DNA of 64,000 nucleotides from Phallusia mammillata (GCA_003260075.1 QLIY01000052.1:7902-71901), one strand, 5' to 3'; shown: positions 1-12,910, counted from the first letter of the stretch. The notes: generated from the letters alone by a model not told the origin. Translations and numbers: made by a program.

Positions 1-629
1 TTTAGATGTTGTTATGTAGGTTTGCATTACCGATTCCTAAGCCGTGTTCAATGTCCGTTTGCAAAGCACTGCAACGGCCCAAACTTGATTCAAGATGACC
101 TAAGTTTAGGCGTCAACAATACACGGTCAGCTATATTTGAAACGTGAATTGGTTTTACTTTTATTTCCTGCGTAACAAGTTCTTTAAAAACTAAATCGTT
201 GTTAAAATGACTGATTCGGCAAATCGTCCTTTCGGTATGTGCATATAGGTTATTAGACGCACAGCAAACACCCCAACCACACAAAGAAATGTGTCAAGTG
301 ACTATTTACAATATAATGTGACAGAAACTACAGGCTAAAACACAGAAAAGGTTTTGGTATATAGTCGCATACGGCCGAAGTATCGTACGGGTACATATAT
401 ACTGCACATGGTATAGGTATCGGCGCTATTGATCAAAAGTCGCACCCCTGGCATTTTTTTGAAACTCTACGCATATGGCAAGGAGGCTTTAAATTTTGTC
501 AAAAACGAACAAATCAATTAGTGGGTTGTGTAACTTTACCACTGGTAATCTTTACAGAAGTTAGAATAAGGCCAAGAAGAATCAATAGAAACAAATTCAA
601 TTGCGTGACAAATCCTAATTTTTACTATC

Positions 630-721
630 TGAATGTGGAAAAGCTCGCATGCCATTTTCAAATGCTCTGCGTGCCACTTTAGGCACGCGTGCCACGTGTT
701 GGGGGGGGGGGGACACCCCTG
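630..721. mobile_element. hAT-like element end fragment with a 12-G run
   Basis: Reading towards 721 the sequence has a repeated GTGCCAC/GGCACGCG motif and then a G-run (701-712) followed by GACACCCCTG. That is the reverse complement of a CAGGGGTGTC terminus typical of Charlie-like hAT elements. The opposite end was not found, so this is a fragment. The G-run resembles the homopolymer junctions seen elsewhere in the window and may be an assembly scar. Confidence 0.4.
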
Positions 722-770
722 GCCTAAACATTTAAATGATAAAGCATGTTGCTTTTACATCTATTTATGC

Positions 771-1020
771 CAGGGGTGTGCAACCTGTGACCCATTGGTT
801 AAAGGTTGTGCATCCCGCAGTGACGTTTGGATTTCAAATGTACTGGCAAACGAGTCCAGTTATTATGTAGTTTTGAGCAGATTTATGCACCCGGTGTTAT
901 TAACTCAATATAGGTATATATTTGGCATACAACAAAGTAAGGTGTTTTTAAAGGTGCAACCTGCTACCTAATCATAATAATTGTATTCGGCCCCATATTG
1001 ACAAAGGTTGCACACCCCTG
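771..1020. mobile_element. hAT-type MITE, 250 bp
   Basis: The element starts CAGGGGTGTGCAACC and ends GGTTGCACACCCCTG, perfect 15-bp terminal inverted repeats of hAT type. The 8 bases on each side, atttatgc and atttagtc, match at 6 of 8 positions, as expected for an aged 8-bp target duplication. It has no transposase coding capacity and is therefore non-autonomous. Confidence 0.75.
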
Positions 1021-1861
1021 ATTTAGTCCATTGTATTCTAAATCAATTTGGGCCATTCTACTTCTGTTACTAATATTACAGTTCGAAAGGTAAACATATA
1101 TTTTAAATGAAATGTTTTGTGACATGTATGCAGCAAATTGTAATTTTTGAATTGAAAACCCCTGTTTAGAAGGTGGCTTCATTTGAATTCTTTACAATGA
1201 TATCTTTAAATTACCACATAGCACATATTTTCTTGATATGTTTTAGAACAGTAATTTTCAACCTACTCTACCCATAACCAGCAACGCCTACACCTGCTCT
1301 GGAGTAAAATAAATTGATAAACTATCAAGTGAATTGGCTCGTACTAGTTTTGTACATTTATAAGTTGTATTAGAGTAATTAGGCTGCAGAGTGTCGTCAT
1401 TATTTTTGTTGGGTGGTCTAGTGCAAAGGTATTTCATCATAAAAGGGTACCATGGGTGATAAAAGGATGAAAAACACTGTTTTAAAAAACTTTGTTAGGA
1501 GGTTTAAAAAGAAATATTTAATTATTTATTACAACATATTTTTTTATAAAACCAGTTAAATGTTATAAAAATATAAACAAATATAAGTTTTAAAATAAAT
1601 ACAAATAATAAATCATTGCAACTTTAATTTTATGTTTTAAAAGAGTTTGAAGTTATGCTGAAAATCTTCATAACCAATGCTAGGCAACAGCTTGGAAGTC
1701 AGCATACTGTTTTCATATAAAAATTTTGGCAGCATTTTACAATAGTAAATATTGATTAATTTAAAATAAACAACAGTTTTACATGCAACAGAAAGTTAGC
1801 TATATTGATAAAAAATACTGATTACCTTATAAATTTGTTCACAGTAACTTGCTTGTTTCAG

Positions 1862-4800
1862 CTGTCATGTATACGCCATGGTCTACAAACGAGTCACCAG
1901 CTCCACAGCCAACAGTGGAAAGTTTTACTTGTTTTACACCAAAAAATTCAAGCTCGATTGGCTTGAACATTACATGGTCCCAAGCTGGTATGTTTTAAAG
2001 ATGTTGTGTTTAAACCTCCTATTTGTATTTTAGGTTTAAAGCAATTAAAATTTGACATACTTTTTTGTGAAAAAAATAACAACTTTCATTTAAATTATAT
2101 CTTAGTTTATTAAACTGTAATATTAGATATTTCCACAATTGTACATTGTAATATTAGATGTACATTTTAAAGCTACAACTTATTGTAATTTTAATCTTGG
2201 GCTGTTTAAAGTAGATCAGCCAGCAACGTTTCAAGTAGGAATTTGAACCTTTGTAGATTTGCATGCAATCACATCACAATATTATGTCGATAACTTCGGC
2301 ATCTAAATGTATGCATACATGTTAAATGATTTTTTTTATTTAGACAAAATAACAATGCAATGACACAATAAGTAACATGGTTGCTATTCAACTTAGTATT
2401 CGTCTTGTACATGCAGATACATTTTTAAGGTTATTATAGGGCAGTGGTTCTCAACTCGTTTCAGGCCATGGGCCACCGCCCCAGTAAAAATAATATCGTG
2501 GACCATTTTATTTTTGAGCAAGATCATAGTCAGCATACAAAACTACTCTTTGGGCTTGAACCACTGTTCTAGGGGGTTTACCATGTGNTTGTACATGCAG
2601 ATACATTTTTAAGGTTATTATAGGGCAGTGGTTCTCAACTCGTTTCAGGCCATGGGCCACCGCCCCAGTAAAAATAATATCGTGGACCATTTTATTTTTG
2701 AGCAAGATCATAGTCAGCATACAAAACTACTCTTTGGGCTTGAACCACTGTTCTAGGGGGTTTACCATGTGAATGCATTGCATACCGATTGTTAAACTAA
2801 CAATTTTTAAATACCTTGTTTTTGTGTTGCACTGGACATATACAGCAAAATATTTGTACTGTTTATGAAAAAAAAGTTGAAAAGCATGAATAATTTCGTA
2901 AAATTCCAGAAATATATATTTCTCCAATTCTATTTGCATAACAAATTGATGATGTCTGTTTTTTTATGGCAAAAATATATATTTTAGTGTTAATAAGTAA
3001 TGATTTATGCTTGGTATCTTCCTGAATTCAACTGATCCAAAGCAAGAATGTTTTCTTTACATTCTTATGTCCGGATGAGACTCCTTACATACAGAAGTGT
3101 TTTAGCTACACAGCCAAAGTTGTAATTATCAAAGTCGATTTTTTTGATTTTTTGTGGAAAGGAGTTTAAATATGAATAAAAATTACTGCATTTGCAGAGC
3201 AAGAACTCAAAGGGTTTGTGGAAGGTTACTATATGCACCTTACTTCATTGGAAGGGCTCTTGGATAGAAAATTGCAATTTAAAGTTAACAAATCATCCAT
3301 GACACAATGGAGGCAGAACAAGAAAGTATGCATTTTACTGCATTGTAAATCATCTTTATATTGTAGCTTGATATCTTTTTATACTTGTTTGTAACTTTTT
3401 GTATCATATAAAACAAAAAATAGGTCAGAAATATAGTATTTTTATTTTCTTCAAATTTACACACATGAAAGGTAGAAATCTAAAGATGTGGATTACACCT
3501 TGTTTGCAAATACCCATATTTCATTGGTTTCAAAAATTTGAAACTGTATTTACTGAAGAAAATGCTGTTGCACTATTTTTTGTTGGTTGGACATTAAAAC
3601 TTCAAAGCTTATTTTAAGATATGCATTAACTCCCTGAAACATGCATGTAGATCACGGCATATGCATCCATAAGCAGTGGTTGGATTCAACCGGTCTGCAC
3701 CTGTTCTATAGAACCGTCTCACAAAATTTTATGAGATCAGTGAACCAGTTAGCATTACTGGTTAGTGTCAATGGATTTTGTAACAGAACCTGCTAAAAAT
3801 ATGACTTCCGGCTGACAAAAAAATTAAATCCCACCACTGTCCATGAACCACAGTAGGCCAGGCCCATTAAAGCATTATACCTAATCATGTTGGCCTCCCA
3901 AACATTCCCATATGGCAAGACACAGGTTAAAAATAGCATGTAGTTGGATTCCTGGTAAAACTGACATCAAGCCATTGTAAAACAACATGAAATTATCATC
4001 TAACTTGGTTTTTAACTTTTAAATGTCGTTTGCAGGTGTTTATTAACTACATATACATTGGAAAGATGGGAGATATTAGAACACATCAGACTGTATTTCT
4101 TGAACTTCACTCTTTGCCAATGTATCAAATAAACACTACAAACCAAGGTGTTTTGGAAGTGCTAAAATGTACTGGTAGGTTGTTCTGTGCTGCTGTACTT
4201 GCTACGATATTAGTCTAAAAATTATGTGTGTTATTGAGGTGTGAAAATATAATGTTTGCAAATTATTTACCTGGTTGCCTTTCATGCAAGTATAATTTTT
4301 ACACAAGTAGTCTTGCAATTATTTTTTGTCTGCAAACATTACATTCGAATAGTTCAATGAATTTGTTCGGTTCCACCAATATAACCCCTGGATTGGTTAT
4401 CACTAATTTGCTTGTACTGCTAGAAACAATGTCTATTGAGTAAAATAAGTCCCATAAGGTAGTGTTTGCCATTTCTGCCTAAATTTGCAGATGATAGCTC
4501 TGAAGTTCAGTCCTATCATGTGAGTGAAAATTCACGAACTGTCGCATTTACAACAACAACTTTACCCAATGGTGAGTAAGCAGTTTTCATTCCTAACCAG
4601 TTTGACAATTCCACAAGCTGAAACTTTTGCCCAATCATGCATACATTTTTTTACATAGTGTTTTAACTTGTACCAATTTGCTAATCTTTCAAATACAATT
4701 TTGAGTTAAGCTAAAAAAAAATTTAATTAGATGGCAAAAACATTGATTTATTTTAAAAGGATTGATTCACTGCAGACAATACTTTTTAAATAAATTTAAA

Positions 4801-7800
4801 CCCTGGTTTTGGGGGGTCAATGCATGAAAAATAAGGCAAAAGGAAAACCTGTGTAAGAAACTTTATGTGTGCCCAAGTGTTGAATAATCCTTTTCAAGAA
4901 CATTTTAATGTTTTAAAGGAAACATTTGAAGAAAGTTTCAATGTGAAACCATTAAACCAGTCGCTGAATTTTTATTGTTTTACAAAACAAATGCTTTTCA
5001 TGTTTATATGCATCATCAGTGTCTGACAAACAAGTAGTAACATGATAAAACAACATTGATGATGCTTATAAAAGCGAAATACATTGGTTTTGTAAATCAA
5101 TAAAAACATAGTGACTGATTGAGTGGTTTCACTTTGAAATTTTCTGCAGTCCTAAATAATGACCCTAAATCGTCACAAGCTTTTTGCTTCACTTAGAAAA
5201 TTTTAAAGAAATTTCATTAATAAGTAAAGATTTATATGAAACATTTATTTAAAAATATCATGCAAGTTGTTTTCGTGTCCTGGTGATATAAAACACAGTT
5301 TGCAACCTACAAAAGCAATTACCGCAGAAAAAGATTCAATATAATAATTTTAAATAGTTTCTGATTATTTTAATTTGCACCCTGTTTTGACTTTGATTAT
5401 TTTTTTCACAAATAATCTTATTTTTGTTTAACTGTTTTATTTGTTTTTTAGACCTTGTGCCCATGCAATCTGATAATTTTGTGAATTGGATTATTGTTGG
5501 AACAGTGCTTTCGATTTTTGCTTTATGTGGTTTACAATGTATACTGTACAAAAAAGGTACAATTTGTTTATTTTATACAAATGCTTTAAGAAACCATGGA
5601 CAAAGATATGGAAATGTGTAATTTTGAACAAACATTAAATTTCTTTAATTTAACACTATTTAGTACCTTTCAAAGGTATTTTGAAACAAGGATGCCAAAG
5701 TCACTTGCATAAAGAGATTACCCTGCAAAAAGGTATAGGTATTTATTATTTAAAAAAAATTATTTGTTCTAAAATAGCAATAAAAAATGTTTATGATTAT
5801 GTTCCTGATTTATCTTATTTTTAGGCCATCATTCATGGTGTTATTTTGTATTTTTCTTGTTTATGTATATCATTCCAAATTTGATGGCAAAAAAAATGTT
5901 GCATTATAAAAGTGAACATTTGGGGATACAGAATTGGATATGTATTGCAATTGAAACAGCTTCAACATTTCAATTTGTTTTACAGATATTTATTGCTCAT
6001 ATACTATATTTTCCAATGTTCAAACTAAATTAAAAAAATTATATCATTTTCACACACAAGACTCTTTAATAATATAATGTTCTGATTAGTTTGCCATTAT
6101 TGCAGGCCTTGTTAATATTGATGTAAAAAATATATTAGCTGGCAGATGGTGTTTGTCCACAAAAAATGATTAACCTTGTTTGTATGTTTTTAATGACATC
6201 GATTATATATACATGTGCTATTTTGAGATTGTGAGAAGAGGTATTTAATGCTATCCAGGGTAAGGGAGAAATCGCAGGAAATCATTTTTGCATGATATCA
6301 AATTCAGTTTTCATTCTTCATTGTTGTTGAAAGGAGTTGACCTGTTATAGTTTCCTGGTTTTCTTATTTAGATTGCATTATGTGTCAATCAGGGGTAACC
6401 AAACTTAACATTTTGGTGTCAATAATGCATTGTATAAGGAAAGAAAATGCTAAATATTCAAACCAGTTGACTTTACGTAAATTAAATGTTGTTTGAATTA
6501 GGTTGCCCAAGATCCTACATGAAAGAGATTTTTTATTGCTGAACAAAGAAATAAAAAATTATGTACCGTAAAGCACATAGATCATTTACCGACAGTTATT
6601 AAAATCTGTGGAAGGTACCTTCTGTCTTTTTTGCAAAAATGGTGTATTTTTAGCTTGAAATTTTTTCTCACATTTTTGTTGTGGTTGTTTGACCAGGTTT
6701 TTTATCACTACAGCACCACATTAGAAAAGGGTAAATTGAGGTTAATGTTAAGACCAGTCTTAATAGCTATGAACGGCTAGTTGCACCTGAAGTGTTGGTA
6801 AACAGTTATACTTGTTATACTAAGCACAGCATTTTGGTTGTTGTCAAGTTTTGTATTGCACATGTTTGTTTCTGTGTTAATTGTTTTTATGTCTGTGTAG
6901 CTGTGTTTATTAAAAACAATGTCTATCAACTGAAGTCTAAGAAGTTTTTATGAAATATTTTTGTAAGTCATCAACTATCCTATAAGATGTATGATGTATA
7001 ATTTTTTTCTACAGACTGTTTTTATATAGACCATACTGTTTTGATATTTTCAATTACTCCACAAATCATTAGGCAAAAGTAGTTTGAGACAGATAAAGAT
7101 TAAGAAACACTGATTAAATACTACAGAAAATATAAACACCACAACTATAATCTTTTTGTTTTATTTTTAAGAATGCAAGAGAACATTTCTTGTACTGGTC
7201 AGTACCAACGGAGATAATAGTAATTCTCTTTACTACAAAGCAGCCCTGTATTTTTCAAACTTTCTAAAACACAATGAAAATCATGATGTTGTGTGCAACT
7301 TGTGGGAGCAAACATGTGACAATGCAGCAAAGTGGACTACTGAGAAATTAAAAAAAGCATCTGTGGTCATTTTATTTTGCACTCCATCTGGTAAAAAAAC
7401 TTGGAAAAATTTCACATCTGTTCGACACAGCTGCTATGCTGATCCATTTGTTACTGGCATGGAAGCATGTGTAAATAATGAAAGTGCTGCCATTATTGGT
7501 AAAGGAACAAACTTTTATGTTGCATTTGTCGATACTGATTCCTCAAAGTCAATCCCAGATGTTCCTCAGTTAAAATCGATTACCATCAAAGTTCCGGAAG
7601 AGATAAAAAAGTTGTACCCAATCCCAAAATCCTGTGATGTAGCAAAAAAACAACTTTATTGCCTGAATGATGTTGTTACAAGAATAAGAAATGGTCTTGA
7701 AGAAACGTATGTAAACTTGGGTGACCATGTCCCTATGTTACATAATACTGAGAGATTTTGTACCCCTGTTGTACAGCTCATTGATAGCATCCACACTTCT

Positions 7801-7884
7801 TCAAATGCTAGTAATGATTATTTTGGAGCTAGTGAACCGTCATGTGATGGCATTGGTTGCTCATGTAATGATCTTTCATTATGA
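1862..7884 (+). CDS. IL-17-receptor-like SEFIR receptor 1 (5' exon missing)
   Basis: Seven exons are supported by splice sites and an unbroken frame: 1862-1987, 3198-3325, 4036-4174, 4491-4571, 5452-5556, 5664-5732 and 7172-7884 (stop). Exons 1-4 encode an extracellular region resembling the other receptors here, with the first exon ending in the shared Trp-x-x-x-Gly motif. Exon 5 carries the membrane segment (about 22 hydrophobic residues starting WIIVGTVLS). A 23-residue juxtamembrane exon follows. The last exon is one long SEFIR domain: an opening strand TFLVLVST, then NLWEQ, and the VILFCTPSGK strand and loop typical of SEFIR. SEFIR domains bind the SEFIR of an Act1/CIKS-type adaptor in IL-17 signalling, so this should be a type I plasma-membrane cytokine receptor. 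No signal-peptide exon was found upstream. The class is fairly sure; the ligand is unknown. Confidence 0.72.
2404..2771 (+). repeat. Tandem 184-bp duplication joined at an N
   Basis: Bases 2404-2587 recur at 2588-2771 with no difference apparent by eye. The junction base is an N (2588). The duplicated unit contains a whole small hAT element. Placement of the N at the exact boundary makes an assembly join more likely than a biological duplication. It lies in the first intron of receptor gene 1. Confidence 0.85.
2442..2566. mobile_element. Small hAT MITE, 125 bp (second copy 2626-2750)
   Basis: It begins CAGTGGTTCTCAAC and ends GAACCACTG, the classic hAT terminus. Flanks ttataggg and ttctaggg match at 7 of 8 bases, an 8-bp target duplication. 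The copy at 2626-2750 comes from the 184-bp tandem duplication and is not a second insertion. Confidence 0.75.
3674..3839. mobile_element. hAT MITE, 166 bp
   Basis: The termini are CAGTGGTTGGATT and AATCCCACCACTG, inverted repeats with one mismatch. Flanking octamers tccataag and tccatgaa match at 6 of 8. It is non-coding and lies in the second intron of receptor gene 1. Confidence 0.65.
4931..5144. repeat. Foldback element with hammerhead-like cores
   Basis: The two halves (about 4931-5020 and 5054-5144) are inverted copies over roughly 90 bases, so the RNA would form one long hairpin. Near the tip of each arm lies a hammerhead-like core. On the + strand TTGATGA (5056-5062) is followed by one T, a GCTT/AAGC stem with an ATAA loop, then GAAA (5076-5079). 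The other arm reads CTGATGATG on the - strand but its GAAA side is degraded. The first C of CUGAUGA is changed on the + strand, so catalysis is unlikely. Intron of receptor gene 1. Confidence 0.6.
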
Positions 7885-7991
7885 CACACACATGTTTTTA
7901 TTTTGCTTTTTTCTCCATTTTTCAAATATGGAGCCATGATTAAGAAAAGTGGTTTAGGAAATTTTGTTTGTTTTCTGACAAGATTTGTCAT

Positions 7992-8041
7992 TTACCATGT
8001 GCAGTTTATTACCATATGCAGTTTATTACCATATGCAGTTT
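7992..8041 (+). repeat. Three-copy 17-bp tandem repeat
   Basis: The unit taccatatgcagtttat occurs three times in a row, the first copy with one substitution (a to g). It lies about 100 bases past the stop of receptor gene 1, in its likely 3' UTR or the short intergenic space. Confidence 0.8.
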
Positions 8042-8364
8042 AAATGTTGGTTTACTTTCTGTTTATTTTATATGCAATAACAAAATGATGCTTTTATTTT
8101 TTGTAGTGCCTGACTTTCCTGTCTTAAATAACAAAATTTCGCAGACAACAAGACTGTTATGGTTTAATGCAATGTTATGTGTTTCTTGAACTCAAATCAA
8201 ACTCCAGTGCACAAGTTTTAGTTATTTACTGTATATATGTCTTTTACATCTTCAATTTGCTTTGGTGATTTGTCTTCATTTTTTTACTCGTGTATTTTTG
8301 TATTTTTTCAAACTTTTACCTAACCATATTTTTGTTTCAGTTTTCCTTTAGGATTCAGGTGCCA

Positions 8365-11327
8365 ATGAATTTTTCCTTTTTTTCTTTTTTTCTTTGCTCT
8401 GTTGTCGTATGTTATGGTGAAACCGTAACAATTTTCTGCACTGGATACAGTTGTAACAGAAATAATGTAGCTCCTGATCAACCATACCTCTGCTCAGTAG
8501 CAGGTAACAATTTCCGTAAACAGACAATTCTGTTTGTTTGCAAACGAACAAATTCTTACAATTGGTTGAGTTGCATTTATATTAAAAATATTAAACAACC
8601 TGGACTACATGACATTTTCTAGTTAGTTTGTAAAAACTTACAAGTTAGGAAACTAACTTATTTCAAAGTAAATTGCTTCTAATCTCTGTGCATTTTTAAA
8701 GTAATTTTAATATAATATTAAACTGCAATTGTGTCTTTATTATTTCTGTATATTTTTTGATTCAATTTTACCAGTACTTTTGTTTAGATTTTAGCAATAC
8801 TGTATGAATATTTGAATAATATTGAATTATATCTGCGTTTTAAGATCACCAAAGCGGGAAAGAAGATGGAACTAATAAAACAGCACCTGCAGCCGACAAA
8901 GCAGAAAGCTCATATTTCATTTACACTCGAGATGGGGAGGATAAAATTGGCCTCAATGTTGTATGGAAGTATCCTGGTGATTAATCAAAATGTTTAAAAT
9001 CTGCCTTTTATTGTATTCTTTGGTCGAATTATTTAAATTTGAACCTTAGTATATTTTGTGCCTAAAAACTTTTATTGTATTTTTTACAGTACACTTTTTA
9101 TAACAAGTGTATGTTTAGAATACCAGCTACTCAATTTGACCTCAAAATTATTCAAGTTGAATCTTGGTCAGTCTTGGGCAGAGACCAGAACAATATACAT
9201 TGCAGTGAATGAAAATGTGCAGCATGAAAACCACACTACTAACAGAATGGTATTTACAACAAATGTTAACTGATTCAATATTAAAAGTAAAGAATTATGG
9301 TTTTAAATTACCAACTACTCATTTAAGCACTATTCGGGCCTAAAATTTTAGAGAGTAAGCAACTACTGCTAACAACTAAAATTAACTGATTCCAAAATTA
9401 GAAGTAAAACAACTATGGTTTCAAATTACCAACTACTTATTTAAGTGCGATTCAGGCATAAAATGTTAGAGAGTGAGCAACTACTGCTAACAACTGAAGT
9501 TGAAAAATGCCACAATAGCGGGGCTTCATAAACTTTTATGTACAACTGTTTCAAACAGCTTGATTTTTCCTTGGACTTTTGTGATGAAGAAGGGCAGTTG
9601 TTTATGCAACTAGACAAAAACTATACTTGGACTATTTGGACTTATCCACTACATTTTTTGAAAACAAAAATTATTTGCAAAAATGTGCATGTGTCAATTC
9701 CTGGTAGGTCTAAAAGCAGTTTTATTTAATTTTAGTTGTTTAGTTTGCTTACATAAAACAATGTAGATGCATAATGCACATTTTTGTTCATGCCTAAACA
9801 AACATATGCTAAAATAACTTGAAAAAATTCTTTGCAGGTTGTGATAATCACAATTTGAGTTCGTTTTCTGGTTGCAACCATGATGACAGTGGAGGTATAT
9901 ATACTGTATGAACTATATTTCTTGTAGCAGAATGCACAAACTGTATATTCTGTTTTAATAAAGGCCAAACATTTGCTTTTAAAATGAAGGTTTGTGGACC
10001 ATAAGACTGGTATGTTCAAAACACAAATGATAACGTCATGTTTGAACCAACTATGCATTAGGTTTACAGGTTGCATAAAAAAAAGCAGATGTATGTTATT
10101 GCTTGGTGCTTCATGTTTTTTGAAACTTATCAATAAAACCTGTTGTTGTATTCAAAGTTTTTCTATTTTATTTTGCAAAACCAGATGGTAGCTCGACTGA
10201 TCAAGAACAAGAGGATGAAGAAGATGCAGAACAAGTTATAGAAAAAACTGCAGAACAAGATTTACAGCAAGATTCCTATTTTTATGTGACTGTTGCCTTC
10301 ATTTGTGGGTTTTCCCTTTTGCTTATAGGTCTTGTGTGCAAAGGTATGTTTGTCATCGCAAAGCTATTGAACAAAAAAAAACTTTTTACCATAGCAGTGT
10401 CTGTGGTTTCCATCCTTCAATATATGTGTGCAAATGTATAACTGTTTTAGACAAATGTATGTTTATTACAACTTCAGTGAATAGTGTTTTCAGAATTATC
10501 GCTTCTTCGTTTGTTTTTAGTTTTAAAAATTATTCAGGGACAAAACAGTAATTTTATGGATTAAAGCAGCTGTTTAAAAAACATTTTTAGTTTTGTACAT
10601 CTGACCCACCTGCTGAGAATATGTAACAAATGCTATTTAAGCCTTTTATTACTTGATTTCATTTCATTGTAGGTATACATCAGTACATCAAGATTTACCA
10701 CACAAAAATAGCAAGTAAGTTGGAAAAGCTGTAATAATATCACATGATTCTAACCTTTTCACCTATTTTTACCCAGATGGTCAACATCTTTTATTCCTTA
10801 TAAACACAAAAAATGAAGATGATAAATACTTGAATGCTGCACAACAATTGACAACACATCTGCAAAATGTTGGAAAAGTGAAAGTGAATTTTAATCTTTG
10901 GGAGAATAATGAATCATCAACACAACCCCATTGGACTCAAAACCGATTTGAACAAGCCGGTCATATAATCCTTCTGTGCACACCAAAGGGAAAAGAAATC
11001 TTGGCAACACAAGTAGAGTCAAATGACACTGTGAATCCATTTATTACTGGTGTACAACTGGCAAAAGTACTGAATTTAAACCAAAACAAACGAATCACCC
11101 TGGCATATTTTGAAAATGAGGATGCCCACTGTTTACCTCCAGGATATGGGTTCCTGTTCAAACTTAAACTTGGAATTAAAGTTTTCTGTTTGTCAACACA
11201 TTTAAAACAGTTTTTTCAGCATGTTGCAGGGAAGTCGGCAAAACAGCTTGTGAAAAAAATACCATCACTTGATGAAATGGCAAACAGTGAAGATGATACA
11301 CTCGAAACCACTGAATTTATTTTATAA
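8365..11327 (+). CDS. IL-17-receptor-like SEFIR receptor 2 (complete)
   Basis: Complete model: 8365-8503, 8845-8976, 9119-9249, 9559-9713, 9838-9894, 10185-10343, 10673-10714, 10777-11327. All intron phases agree. Exon 1 opens with a signal peptide (MNFSFFSFFLC) and holds a Cys-rich segment ending PYLCSVAG. Exons 2-5 form the extracellular region, with potential N-glycosylation sites. Exon 6 begins with a strikingly acidic Glu/Asp/Gln stretch directly before the membrane segment (YVTVAFICGFSLLLIG). Exon 7 is a 14-residue basic juxtamembrane piece. Exon 8 is the SEFIR domain (HLLFLINT strand, NLWEN, IILLCTPKGK). The domain order fits a type I IL-17-receptor-like protein signalling through SEFIR contacts. 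The acidic membrane-proximal stretch is not seen in the neighbours. Confidence 0.78.
9266..9500 (+). repeat. Two-copy 116-bp imperfect tandem repeat
   Basis: The segment starting ttaactgattc at 9266 recurs at 9382 with scattered substitutions. It fills the intron between exons 3 and 4 of receptor gene 2. The divergence is clearly higher than at the homopolymer-flanked duplications, so this is probably a genuine older tandem duplication. Confidence 0.75.
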
Positions 11328-12910
11328 AATATGTATTTTTTATATTACCAGTATGACACAAATCAAGTAACCAAACAGTTTCACTAGATATTTCCGTAGA
11401 ATGTTTTTAGGTTTGTGCTGCCTTTTGCTGCATGTTAAAAATGGACAACAATAAAGCTGAATAAATTATTTGGGGCTATGTTGCTTTTTAAACTGTTTAT
11501 TCAACTACATTTGTTGCATAACTTTGTAACAAGCAAAAATTGTTTAATATTAGTTTCTTGCTTTAGTTATTATCCTACATGACTTTATTTAGCCCTTTGC
11601 CAATCTTTTAATTATGTTTTGTCTTTTTTGTTGTTAAATTACACACATATTACCAACGTGTTCTGTTCATAGCCTGTTCCTTGACATTATTTGTTGTTTC
11701 AATGTATCTGCAATTGATTTCTTCACCAATTTATGTATATTGTGTATGCTGTTTAGTAGAAGTTTTGTCCTACCTGCCATGTGGTCTTCCATATACACTA
11801 TCTGCCTTATCAATGATCTATATGCATTCCTTGTGTTTTGGGTAAAATCTTTTTTGTTGGTTGAACAAACTGTTTGATGTGTTTTATATGTTTTATATCC
11901 TCTGTCTGTTTTGTTTCAGGAAATATTTCAATAGTTTAAATGTTTACTGACCATGTGCTAATTTGTATTTCAACTGGATCCAAATGTTCAGGTAACAGTT
12001 GTTATTTTATTAAAATATAGCTTAAAATATAATAACCCAGTTTTTAATTTGTTCAACATCATAGTGTTGGTTAAAACTTAAATCAATATCAACATTTTTG
12101 TGTGTGGAAGTTATGACTTAAGACTTAAGTTCTATATTAAAATTGTGCTTTCCACAAAATCACCAAAAAAAACTTTTTGGCGTTTTAATTATAAATCATC
12201 AAGAAAAAATGTTGCAAAACCAGACATTTTCCAAATGATCTCGACAATAACAAATAATAAAGGTAAAATAGCAGGCAGCAAAACTAGAAGTGTTTTTTAG
12301 TAAGTAATGAATTGTTTTTGAAATGCAGTCACACAATGTAGATTGGCTTAAATGGTGCAATGGGATTTTTTAGGTAATTTGTTTAACAGTTAAATCAGTG
12401 TGAGATAGCATTATCCATTCCTTCAGAGGTAATTTGTTTGCAGTTAAACAGTGGCTCATTGTCTGGCACCAGTTGAAACAAAGGAAACTTTAATTTAAGT
12501 TAATATTACAGTCATGAATAAATCTAAATTAAAGCTGAGGAATGGATAATGCTATCTCACATTGATTTAACTGTTCCACCAATGTGCAAGATCCCAAGCG
12601 AGATATAGACTAAAGAAAACATAATGGTTACACTGCAAGGTTTATTAGGATGCATGCTGTAATACAAGGTTTGTTGTATTGATAGCATTGTAAGATTTGT
12701 GTGTGTAATATAGTCGAAAATGTTTTGGAAACGTTGCTTATTTTGTAGCAGTTTTGAAATGTTTTTGAAAACTATTATGGGTGCAAAACATCTGCTGTTG
12801 TTGTATTTGCTGTGAGAGGACTAAATGGTTGTTCAATATATTTAACAACCCAACTAATAGCTGAGTTTTCAGATTTTTTTGTTTTTAAAGCCTTTTTTGG
12901 TAGTTTTTAG
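11328..12910. other. Intergenic spacer between receptor genes 2 and 3
   Basis: No coding exon is seen. From about 11.88 to 12.90 kb the DNA is homologous, with many substitutions and indels, to 13.90-14.90 kb and hence to 19.97-20.97 kb. That shows the receptor genes were duplicated together with their upstream spacers. Both spacers contain a possible non-coding 5' exon bounded by tttgtttcag and a gttcag/gtaa donor (about 11921-11991 and 13926-14035). I cannot confirm that this is transcribed. Confidence 0.5.
12372..12575. repeat. 38-bp near-perfect inverted repeat, recent inverted copy
   Basis: Arms 12385-12422 and 12538-12575 are reverse complements at 37 of 38 positions. The left arm is bracketed by a 13-bp direct repeat, aggtaatttgttt (12372-12384 and 12427-12439). 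The paralogous spacer near 14.44-14.58 kb has the right arm and a single copy of that short sequence but lacks the left arm. The left arm is therefore an insertion of an inverted local copy. Confidence 0.75.

Larger units (their letters stand above)
1..1861. other. Upstream region, no gene recognised
   Basis: No exon could be supported here. The first exon recognised downstream (1862) belongs to a receptor whose signal-peptide exon should lie upstream. I looked for the signal peptide plus Pro-Tyr-x-Cys pattern seen in the other five genes and did not find it, so that exon may lie left of the window or be too diverged. The region holds two hAT-related pieces (about 630-721 and 771-1020) and otherwise AT-rich DNA. 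Confidence 0.5.

Noticed and set aside
633-971. Open frame of 112 codons
   Set aside because: It runs across the hAT fragments and a G-run, has no splice context and no family resemblance.
9732-10133. Open frame of 133 codons on the - strand
   Set aside because: It is antisense to an exon and introns of receptor 2, which is fully explained on the + strand.
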